Source: a virus
Length of the DNA stretch: 64,000 bases
Reading direction: 5' to 3' (one strand)
Virus record (IMG/VR): IMGVR_UViG_3300028197_001183
Location: 1 to 64,000 of that record
In this document: positions 30,752-37,692 of the stretch, in pieces
Numbering within the stretch: position 1 is the stretch's first letter
Layout: the number at the start of each line of letters is the position of its first letter
Notes under the pieces: model-generated
Seen by the model: only the letters and a program-made list of their open reading frames with translations
Told to the model about the DNA's origin: nothing
The model's database searches: none
Program-made: the position numbers and the translations under genes

Positions 30752-31408
30752 TTAAACTGTGGAGTTTGCAGATTCCCAATCCTTCTGGAATTGATCAAGT
30801 CCCTCACGAGTCAAGACGTGATCATACATCTTCCAGAAGATCTTAGGTGGCATAGTAACGGTACTAGCCCCATAAGTATAGCACCTTGAGACGTGATGCA
30901 CATCCCTCAGGGACGCTGCAAGGATCTCAGTGGGCATCTGTTGCACACTAAATGCATTAGCAATTGCACGGACCAACTCAATGCCACTGAATGAGTTATC
31001 ATTACAACGACCAATGAAAGGAGACACGTATGCTGCTCCTGCCTTCGCTGATATCAACGCCTGCGCCACTGAGAAGATCAAAGTGACATTAACCTTAACA
31101 CCTTGCTCTGAGAGGATCTTACATGCCTTCAGTCCCTCAACAGTGCATGGGACTTTAATTGTAATTGCTTTGCCTAATAGAGCGTAGTGGACCGCTTGCT
31201 TAATCATTTCGTCAGCTGTCTCGGCAACCACCTCCGTGGAGACGCTAATTAGGTTTGGACATTCTTTCAGTAGTCTTGATGCTACATTATAAAGAGTATC
31301 ACCCGATCTCAAAATTAGTGTCGGGTTTGTTGTAACGCCATCGATTAAACCTGTGCTATATGCCTTCTGAATTTCAGAGACATCCGCAGTATCTAGAAAT
31401 ATTTTCAT
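30752..31408 (-). CDS. talC: Transaldolase TalC
   Basis: This 218-residue TalC/FSA-type transaldolase is the classic cyanophage metabolic gene. GVTTNPT lies at 24-30, the Schiff-base lysine in AITIKVPCT is K85, and the phosphate-site pattern CYTYGAST is near the end. In infection it pushes carbon through the pentose phosphate pathway to make NADPH and ribose for nucleotides. It appears complete. The normal phage partner gnd is degenerate next door, and zwf is not in this window. Confidence 0.95.
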   Translation of the reverse strand: MKIFLDTADVSEIQKAYSTGLIDGVTTNPTLILRSGDTLYNVASRLLKECPNLISVSTEVVAETADEMIKQAVHYALLGKAITIKVPCTVEGLKACKILSEQGVKVNVTLIFSVAQALISAKAGAAYVSPFIGRCNDNSFSGIELVRAIANAFSVQQMPTEILAASLRDVHHVSRCYTYGASTVTMPPKIFWKMYDHVLTREGLDQFQKDWESANSTV

Positions 31409-31458
31409 AATTTAATTAGACTGTAGCTATGTAGGGGGTTTATGCTACTCCAACATAT

Positions 31459-31746
31459 TCAAATATCAAGTTTTCCTAACTCCTCTAATGCATCCTTTCT
31501 TGCCTTAAAAGCACCGTCAATAAAACCAGCACGATATTCCCAAGTCTGTCCACCATCTTTCCCTTTCATAGGATTGATGCAGGTGGCGTCTCCATTCTTA
31601 TTGCAGACAAGACCAGCAAGATCTAATTCACTTTTAGCATATGATGATGCTGTGCCTCGGAACACATGCGTACCATTAATCCAAGTAGCACCACATTTAG
31701 GACATTCCTTTCTCTCTAGTTTGAGATCAGACAGTTCTTTAGTCAT
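31459..31746 (-). CDS. Zinc-binding hypothetical protein
   Basis: This 95-residue protein has CPKCGATWINGTHVFRGTAS, then LDLAGLVCN and CINPMKGKDGGQTWEYRAG. The four cysteines (CxxC...C...C) suggest one structural zinc. I recognise the LDLAGLVCN/GGQTWE.RAG pattern as a cyanophage-conserved protein without known function. It lies 3 nt after the DUF6321-like gene and would be made with it. Confidence 0.72.
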   Translation of the reverse strand: MTKELSDLKLERKECPKCGATWINGTHVFRGTASSYAKSELDLAGLVCNKNGDATCINPMKGKDGGQTWEYRAGFIDGAFKARKDALEELGKLDI

Positions 31747-31749
31747 GAT

Positions 31750-32019
31750 TTAGCAATTCCAAGCTCTTAAAGATTTATTTATTCTACTATCTGGATCAGA
31801 TGCTGTCTTCTTAGATGTGAGTTTCCTCTTCATCCCCGACATCCTCGCGCAAAAACTCGCTCTACGAGGGTTCCCAGTTTTCTTTGAAGGTCTTTTAAGA
31901 TCGCTTCCTGGGTTTTCACGCTCATACGACTTTCTACCTTTTTCATTCAGTCCACCTTCACTATTTTTACCTGACTTTTTCTGCCAGTCTTCAGTAATAA
32001 ATTCATCGAAGGATTTCAT
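31750..32019 (-). CDS. DUF6321-like protein with capsid-targeting-like N-terminus
   Basis: This 89-residue basic protein contains GGLNEKGRKSYERENPGSDL, FCARMSGMKRKLTS and DPDSRINKSLRAWNC, matching from memory a widespread viral family (DUF6321). The first ten residues, MKSFDEFITE, closely resemble the T4 internal-protein capsid-targeting sequence (MKTYQEFIAE), which gp21 removes after the Glu. It could therefore be packaged in the head and injected. The start overlaps the zinc-finger gene by ATGA. Function unknown. Confidence 0.78.
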   Translation of the reverse strand: MKSFDEFITEDWQKKSGKNSEGGLNEKGRKSYERENPGSDLKRPSKKTGNPRRASFCARMSGMKRKLTSKKTASDPDSRINKSLRAWNC

Positions 32020-32141
32020 TCTTCTTTATTGTTAGGGTTGTTAGCACAATTCTTCTCATGCTTATCCATCCACGTCTTGGGACGTTGGTGTCCAATGGGC
32101 ACTGTGATGCCACAGTATTGACACTTCTTAGTTTCAGCCAT
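32016..32141 (-). CDS. Mini zinc-finger protein, 41 residues
   Basis: ATG 32141 has GGAG 10 nt upstream. Longer frames lack a ribosome binding site and run deep into the 691-residue gene. The peptide MAETKKCQYCGITVPIGHQR then PKTWMDKHEKNCANN has a C-x2-C...H-x3-C arrangement (CQYC, HEKNC), a zinc-knuckle-like fold. It is basic and may bind nucleic acid. It overlaps its neighbours on both sides (8 nt and ATGA). Confidence 0.65.
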   Translation of the reverse strand: MAETKKCQYCGITVPIGHQRPKTWMDKHEKNCANNPNNKEE

Positions 32142-34209
32142 AATGATACGCTCCTTTAGTAGTTTTCTTAGGTAGTTTACCACTTCTAGCTTTGGTGCCA
32201 GAAGTTTCACCATACCCTTCAGGATGTTTGCCTGCTTTGGTCTTACCAATAGAATCAGACTTTGCTTTGCTACCCTTCTCAGTATAGTGAAGTTTAGCAG
32301 ACTTGTCCTTGTCCTTGGTGATCACGGATTCTTGCCCGTGCTTGCGTCCCATGCGACGCATAACTTTACCGAATCTGCGCTTACTCATCTTATCAGGTTT
32401 TGATGTCTGATAGGAAACCTCTCGACCAGTTTCTCCACTGTCATACTTGTATTCGCCCACGCCTTTCTTGTGACCGATACCATGCTTCTTCATATCCTTT
32501 TCGAGACCTTTACGTCCATCACGGTTCTTTTTTTCGTCAGACCCCCTGTCAGCACTGATGTGTCCAGTAACCTGAGTCTTTGACTTTTGCATCATACGAC
32601 CAGTACGATTACCTTCTGCAAGGAATGCACCGAATGAAAGTGTAGACACTTCCTCACGCTTGATACCACCGATCTTATCGAGTGCTTTACCGATTGCTTT
32701 ACCGATCTTGTCGCGCTTACGCTCTTTGGGTTTGATATTAGCACCCAACTTATTCAATCTGCTAGTAGCAGTGCCAGACTTTGCTGCCTTCTGACGTTTG
32801 GAATAGTCCATGTAGGACTCACCAGATTTCAGTTTCTTAGGATCTGCTTTAGGTTTTGCTGCATCAGCACGATCTTCACGAGCACGAGCATTAGCACCAG
32901 GACCACCCAGTTTCTTATCCTTCTCAGGATCTGGATGCCACATGTCAGCACGCTCAGTGATAGACTCTTCACCCAGTTTGCGTGCTACGTTACGAGCACC
33001 ACGGGAAAGGGATCTTGCACCAGCACCAACTGCTTTCTTGATACCACGCTTCAGTTTGCTACCAATTCTGCTGAGTAGACCAGGCTTCTTAGGACCTGAA
33101 TCACTACTGCTAGAAGAGGAGTCACTGCTACTGCTAGAAGAGGAGTCACTACTTGAATCGCTAGAAGAAGAGGACGATTGGGTGGAGTTATAACCACTCT
33201 TAGCGGCACTACCCATGTCTTTCGCGAGATTTTTCGCGTGTCCTGCTGCCTTACCAGCAACTGCAGCACCCTTAACAGCACCCTTACGTGCCAGTTTAGC
33301 GCCAGTCTTAAGACCAGACTTCAGTGCAGACCCAATTTTCTTAGCGGCACTCTTAACTTTAGAAAGTTTATCGGATCTTGATGAAGAACCACTTCCGATA
33401 CGACTCCTCGCTTCAGCACCAGCATCCTTGCCAGCACTCTGACCTTCACCAGAAGCAGCAGATGCCTTATCCTTCAAGCGAAGAGCATTGACCTTAGCGG
33501 GACTGGTAACCTCAGTAAGTAAACTCAGTGAATAGTCAACAGACTCACAGAGCATATTTGAGACGCTATCAATATCTCTACCTTCTGCCATCTCCTCAAC
33601 AAAGACTTCTGCCACGATCTCTTCAATAAGAGTATCGCTAAGGAGTGAGACCTCCCAATCATTCAATTCAGCAAAGATGTCAACTTGATTCCAGAGACTT
33701 TCTTTCTGTAGTTTAGCGGCTCTCTTTGCCTTAGTCTTAGCAAGGATACGTGCCTTTGCATCAGATGCATCTTGCTTAGAAATCATACTCACTGCGCCAA
33801 CCTTCTTGTCAACGTCACCAGGAGCATAACCTTCTACTTCAAGAGTCTTAGGGTAATCCTTAGATCCTTTCTTAGCAGGTTTCTCACCACGCTTACGCTT
33901 GGCATGAATATTTGCCCAGAGACCTGGCTTATTTCCTTCATTTGCAATACCGTCCTTTGGCTCAATGAAAGGACCTTCCTCTTCCTTAATTGCTTTGTCA
34001 CCATGCTTAGCACGGATGCTTGCCTTTACTTTCTCAAGTGCAGACATACCATCATACTTTTGCCCAGGCTTCTTACCGAATGTATTAGGTGCTCCAATAG
34101 GTGCTTTATTCCTACTACGAGCACCCATACCGCCACGCTCTAGTTGACGGTCTTTCATTTTATCGGATTCTTCCTCACTGAGGGAAGCGATGTCGGAAAA
34201 GGATTTCAT
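32134..34209 (-). CDS. Large basic, serine-rich protein; candidate head-internal polyprotein
   Basis: The 691 residues start MKSFSDIASLSEEESDKMKD. A helical acidic part lies near 170-240 (DVSLLSD-type helices, EEIVAEVFVEEMAEG). Histone-H1-like lysine/alanine-rich segments follow (SALKSGLKTGAKLARKGAVK, about 290-330), then a Ser/Asp run, then a second basic segment. The C-terminal ~155 residues form a separate module (ISADRGSDEKKNRDGRKGLE ... GRKHGQESVI) resembling DUF3293. An LAE/G site at E532 in SFGAFLAEGNRTG could be cut by gp21. Packaging in the head and DNA binding are inferences. Confidence 0.75.
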   Translation of the reverse strand: MKSFSDIASLSEEESDKMKDRQLERGGMGARSRNKAPIGAPNTFGKKPGQKYDGMSALEKVKASIRAKHGDKAIKEEEGPFIEPKDGIANEGNKPGLWANIHAKRKRGEKPAKKGSKDYPKTLEVEGYAPGDVDKKVGAVSMISKQDASDAKARILAKTKAKRAAKLQKESLWNQVDIFAELNDWEVSLLSDTLIEEIVAEVFVEEMAEGRDIDSVSNMLCESVDYSLSLLTEVTSPAKVNALRLKDKASAASGEGQSAGKDAGAEARSRIGSGSSSRSDKLSKVKSAAKKIGSALKSGLKTGAKLARKGAVKGAAVAGKAAGHAKNLAKDMGSAAKSGYNSTQSSSSSSDSSSDSSSSSSSDSSSSSSDSGPKKPGLLSRIGSKLKRGIKKAVGAGARSLSRGARNVARKLGEESITERADMWHPDPEKDKKLGGPGANARAREDRADAAKPKADPKKLKSGESYMDYSKRQKAAKSGTATSRLNKLGANIKPKERKRDKIGKAIGKALDKIGGIKREEVSTLSFGAFLAEGNRTGRMMQKSKTQVTGHISADRGSDEKKNRDGRKGLEKDMKKHGIGHKKGVGEYKYDSGETGREVSYQTSKPDKMSKRRFGKVMRRMGRKHGQESVITKDKDKSAKLHYTEKGSKAKSDSIGKTKAGKHPEGYGETSGTKARSGKLPKKTTKGAYHYG
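33105..33150 (-). repeat. 24-bp tandem repeat encoding the Ser/Asp run
   Basis: A 22-bp sequence ending in agaggagtcact occurs at 33105-33126 and again at 33129-33150, a 24-nt period, with a diverged third copy to about 33175. It encodes the serine and aspartate tract of the 691-residue protein and could change length by slippage. Confidence 0.75.
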
Positions 34210-34236
34210 GTTCTTCTCTTTATTTAATTAGTGTGA

Positions 34237-34770
34237 TCAACCACCAACCACTTGGACTTGCTCGACTACAACGTCGGCTCCTCCAGCAGTGAGTTTAACT
34301 GCACGCTTAAGTGCGGGGACAGTGCCTGCTGCAACCTTTGCAGTAGCCAGAGCATAGTCAGCACTTGCTGCACTACTGTCATAGTCAGTAGTGATTGTGG
34401 TATTAGAAACTGCAGTTACTTTCTTACCACCAGATCCAGCAGCTACAAAATCACTTGTAAACGCTGCATCACTATTTGCTTCAGTTGCAATATAATCGCC
34501 AACGGCAAACTTATGTGCGGGGGTGCCACCACCAAGGACTGTGATAACAGCAGCTGCTGCATCAGTCATCGCGTTGATTTGTGCATTCTTTGCCTTACCG
34601 CAAGACAGGAGCAGTGCTTCACCTGCTGCAAGAGTTACGGCAGGACCAGCATCAATCTTGATTGTGGACGCTGACGCTGCATAGCAGCGGAGGACACCTG
34701 ACTTCACCACAACGTAGCCAACGCCACTTGCAGAAATGGTTTGGGTGTCAATGACATTTAATACTGACAT
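34237..34770 (-). CDS. Putative small virion protein
   Basis: This 177-residue protein has a repetitive beta-rich composition, high in A, T, V, S and G, with no cysteine-rich or catalytic motifs: MSVLNVIDTQTISASGVGYV, then IKIDAGPAVTLAAGEALLLS, and near the end LKRAVKLTAGGADVVVEQV. The composition resembles head decoration or tail proteins. It has its own GATAAATA late promoter, which supports a virion role. No family is confidently recognised. Confidence 0.75.
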   Translation of the reverse strand: MSVLNVIDTQTISASGVGYVVVKSGVLRCYAASASTIKIDAGPAVTLAAGEALLLSCGKAKNAQINAMTDAAAAVITVLGGGTPAHKFAVGDYIATEANSDAAFTSDFVAAGSGGKKVTAVSNTTITTDYDSSAASADYALATAKVAAGTVPALKRAVKLTAGGADVVVEQVQVVGG

Positions 34771-34793
34771 TGTTAATACGTACTCCTACGATT

Positions 34794-35252
34794 CTATTTA
34801 TCGCGTTGTTGTTTTAGAAACTTGGCGAGATCTGCTGTGCTACCTACAAACATGGTATTGTTTGTAGTGTTAACTTCTTTAGTAGATCCTTTTGGATTTT
34901 CGATATCGTTGACTTTCTTTTGAAGGTCTACGAGTTTATCCGCCACGTCGCCAACGTGCTTGATCAATTGACCAGCAACCTCAAACGCACGAGGTTGATC
35001 GGATTGTTGTGCTAACTCAAGAATTCCATCTACTGCTTCCTGACCTTTTTCGATCAGAGAGTATAAATTACCACGAGTATACTCATAGTCTTTCTTCAGT
35101 TGATCCCGCGTAGAGGTAGGATCCTCTACAGGCACAATAGGTTCGGGTTTTGTTTCAGGGACGATTTCGCTAGAGACATCGAGTGCTTCCTCAATGCCGT
35201 CATACTTACTCGTCTTGTCCTGTGACTGGGTTGTAATCTTTTGCATCGACAT
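34794..35252 (-). CDS. 16: Terminase small subunit gp16
   Basis: The 152 residues include KYDGIEEALDV, KKDYEYTRGNLYSLIEKGQE, a helical LELAQQSDQPRAFEVAGQLI and a C-terminal MFVGSTADLAKFLKQ, as in cyanophage gp16. gp16 rings stimulate gp17 cutting. The start is uncertain: ATG 35252 or 35246 inside the gp15 gene. A GTG frame from 35399 would overlap gp15 by 194 nt. It follows gp15 as in T4 but is separated from gp17 by the island. Confidence 0.85.
   Translation of the reverse strand: MSMQKITTQSQDKTSKYDGIEEALDVSSEIVPETKPEPIVPVEDPTSTRDQLKKDYEYTRGNLYSLIEKGQEAVDGILELAQQSDQPRAFEVAGQLIKHVGDVADKLVDLQKKVNDIENPKGSTKEVNTTNNTMFVGSTADLAKFLKQQRDK
34795..34802 (-). promoter_or_regulatory. T4-type late promoter GATAAATA
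   Basis: GATAAATA (NATAAATA) lies 24 nt before the ATG at 34770, overlapping the last codons of gp16. It would start a late transcript for the 177-residue protein and the island genes after it. Confidence 0.6.
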
Positions 35253-36003
35253 AATGAGATGAGAACTCGGAGAATCCAAAATCGTCCGTAGGATCTGCAT
35301 TGAGCGGATCTGGTTGGACGGTATAACGCAATTCCCGTGGAGCCTGACGGTCCATAGTAGTTGCATAGTCCACCTGGACCTTCTTGATGACTTCGCCACT
35401 TGCGTCGCCTACAGGACCGTACAGGTATGTCTTAGCGACAAACTGTAGGGTATATACAAGTGTGCGGCGAGTATCATAGTCACCCTCATATTCATCACTA
35501 TAATCTACTGATGTGAGGGTCACAGGATAGTCTCTTTTCTCACCCAGGTCTGGGACCAGATTCATGGTGAGACTAAAACTTGGTTGGAAGTATGGGAGAA
35601 TCTGCTCCAAGATTTGCAGGGAGTCGTCCTGATTCTTTGCAAGAATTGACAATTCAAAATTGATATTATATGGCACAGGCATGAAAGCCTTTGTTTCAGT
35701 GCCGTCAGATTTAGTATTTCTGATTGCAGAAATAGGTGACAACTTTCTGGTAGGATCATAGGAGATACCACCAATCTCAAAAGAGACTCTAGGAAGTGTG
35801 ATCTGTGCCTGATCTTGTGCAGACAAGTCACCGACTTGACGAAGACGTGCCAAGAATTTATTCTTAGGACCATATGCCAGGGGCACCTTCATAACTTCGG
35901 TCTTCGATCCTTTAGTGCGACGAAGCTCGATGTTGTTAAACAGTGTGCCAAATCCGACAACTGTCTTTCTTATAATCTCGTGATATGTATAAGTGCCTAG
36001 CAT
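35206..36003 (-). CDS. 15: Tail sheath terminator gp15
   Basis: This 265-residue protein (T4 272) caps the sheath and tube and joins tail to neck. The N-terminus FNNIELRRTKGSK, the VPLAYGPKNKFLARLRQVGD motif and the DGTETKAFMPVPYNINFELS segment are characteristic. It overlaps gp14 by one base and contains the start of gp16. Order 13-14-15-16 is as in T4. Confidence 0.94.
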   Translation of the reverse strand: MLGTYTYHEIIRKTVVGFGTLFNNIELRRTKGSKTEVMKVPLAYGPKNKFLARLRQVGDLSAQDQAQITLPRVSFEIGGISYDPTRKLSPISAIRNTKSDGTETKAFMPVPYNINFELSILAKNQDDSLQILEQILPYFQPSFSLTMNLVPDLGEKRDYPVTLTSVDYSDEYEGDYDTRRTLVYTLQFVAKTYLYGPVGDASGEVIKKVQVDYATTMDRQAPRELRYTVQPDPLNADPTDDFGFSEFSSHYVDAKDYNPVTGQDE

Positions 36004-36884
36004 TAAATTGTACCGCCTGAATTACCAAACTCACCAAAGGGATTACCCTCTGTGAAATCGACAATACCATCTGCCTGCGTTTCGATGGTCCAGTTGGAAT
36101 CGATAGTGTCAGAAGTATTCACATTATTTAGGGTGTTGTAATTAGCACTTGTCCAGGATGCACTAGATGTATCTCCAGTGATAGTCTCAGGAATAGTGAA
36201 TCTACCGTCACGATTGATGACAATTAACTTACCAGTAGCAGAGTCCCACGATTTAACATCAGCCGTGGTGTTGGAGGTACCGCCCGTAACAGTCTCACCA
36301 ACGGTAAAGTCTCCTGACCCACCTGAAGCCATGGTGACGGTGATAGCGTTGGCGAAGTTGAGCTCGATAGCATCAATTTCTGCGACTCCTGTATTGATAT
36401 CTTCATCAGAGTACTCAAAGAGCTCACAACGTAAACCCCAGACATGGATTTTCCCGAGTTGGTAGAAGGGAATTTCATGCTCGACGAATTGAATTTCAAA
36501 AGTTTTGTTAGCAAGGGGGAAATGTATGAGGTCTCCTTCATTTGGTCTTCCTTCTACTATAAGTGTTGCGTTGTCGTCTACTGCTTCAGTAAACCTAGTG
36601 CGTGAAATGATGAATGTAACTTGGTCGGAGATTCTGACTCCGAATTTGCTAAACATGTCGCCATCACCACGAAACCCATTGGCGTCTTCGATGTATGCTT
36701 CGAGAAGATATGCACCATTGAATGATGATAAATTGTCCTCTCCAAAAACAGTATCTTCATTAACCAACGTCCTCGGAATATAATAAACATCTTTACCGAA
36801 CATCTTGATCTGCTCGACCACTAGATCTCCTACGAGATCTTGCTCCCCTGTTGTGCCTTGACTGAAGTAACTGTTAGTAGTCAT
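36003..36884 (-). CDS. 14: Neck protein gp14
   Basis: This 293-residue neck protein (T4 256) opens with GTTGEQDLVGDLVVEQIKMF and GKDVYYIPRTLV, the family signature. The C-terminal third holds a beta module, GDFTVGETVTGGTSNTTADV then KLIVINRDGRF, similar to modules in other virion proteins of this window. With gp13 it closes the packaged head before the tail joins. Confidence 0.92.
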   Translation of the reverse strand: MTTNSYFSQGTTGEQDLVGDLVVEQIKMFGKDVYYIPRTLVNEDTVFGEDNLSSFNGAYLLEAYIEDANGFRGDGDMFSKFGVRISDQVTFIISRTRFTEAVDDNATLIVEGRPNEGDLIHFPLANKTFEIQFVEHEIPFYQLGKIHVWGLRCELFEYSDEDINTGVAEIDAIELNFANAITVTMASGGSGDFTVGETVTGGTSNTTADVKSWDSATGKLIVINRDGRFTIPETITGDTSSASWTSANYNTLNNVNTSDTIDSNWTIETQADGIVDFTEGNPFGEFGNSGGTI

Positions 36885-36885
36885 C

Positions 36886-37686
36886 TTATCCGATCATATC
36901 TAGAGGTGGTAATTCCCATTCTGTACGTAGTTGCTCTTCAAGAGACTTGAGCTCATCTACAGCATCGTTATAAATCATCTCACCATTTAGAGACACACCA
37001 CCTGGCATTTGCACTCCAGTAAATTTAGTCATATTGCTTCCCCATTGCTTTTTAATCTTAGCGGAAGCATAATCCTTGACCCACATCTGATTATAAATCT
37101 CTGTCCATGTGTCTGGATTCAGAGCACGATATGCGTGGATAACGATATACTGACCAACCAAAGCATCCATTGACCAATCAAAGTCAATATACAGTCTGTC
37201 TTGCACAGCACTATATCTGACTGGTTTCATACCTTCCAATAGGAAGTCAATAGTTTCCAGGTGCTGCTGGACCATGTAATAATTATAAAACTGAGTAGAC
37301 GTAAAGTCATACAAATCATTCAGTCTCATCTGATAACGAATATCAAACATATTTCTGGTGCCCTTATCGGTAAAACCGAAGAGACCTTCTACTGAAAGAA
37401 TATGCTCAGGCATTTCAATATACCCATTTGCTTCAGACCAGATATCATTACCAGCATCAGACGTTGAGTTTGTGTTGGTCTTTGCTCGGTCAACAACATC
37501 CTGTGTCAACAGATGTTTCAGATAAACTTTCTCACATCCATCATAATGAAACTGTTGGAATTTTTGCAGAGTGTAATCGATAGCATCATCGACCTGATCG
37601 TCAGAGACATTAATCTCCAAGACTGGTTTACCCAGTCTACGGAGGCAATACTCCTTTAATTCTGCTTTGGAAGTAGGTTTTGCCAT
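36886..37686 (-). CDS. 13: Neck protein gp13
   Basis: The 266 residues (T4 309) begin SKAELKEYCLRRLGKPVLEI and DQVDDAIDYTLQKFQQFHYD, matching T4 gp13 (LRRLGAP...DQI.D.I..AL). It forms the ring under the portal. It is one codon upstream of gp14 and directly follows the large fibre-like gene, as T4 gp13 follows wac. Confidence 0.93.
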   Translation of the reverse strand: MAKPTSKAELKEYCLRRLGKPVLEINVSDDQVDDAIDYTLQKFQQFHYDGCEKVYLKHLLTQDVVDRAKTNTNSTSDAGNDIWSEANGYIEMPEHILSVEGLFGFTDKGTRNMFDIRYQMRLNDLYDFTSTQFYNYYMVQQHLETIDFLLEGMKPVRYSAVQDRLYIDFDWSMDALVGQYIVIHAYRALNPDTWTEIYNQMWVKDYASAKIKKQWGSNMTKFTGVQMPGGVSLNGEMIYNDAVDELKSLEEQLRTEWELPPLDMIG

Positions 37687-37692
37687 TTGTTA

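Noticed and set aside
30748-30807. Longer N-terminus for the gnd-like protein
   Set aside because: It would overlap talC and add 20 residues before the conserved MKVGMI Rossmann start.
31776-31783. AATAAATA as a late promoter for the gene at 31746
   Set aside because: It lies inside codons for RINKSL of the upstream gene in an AT-rich stretch; only weak support compared with the intergenic boxes.
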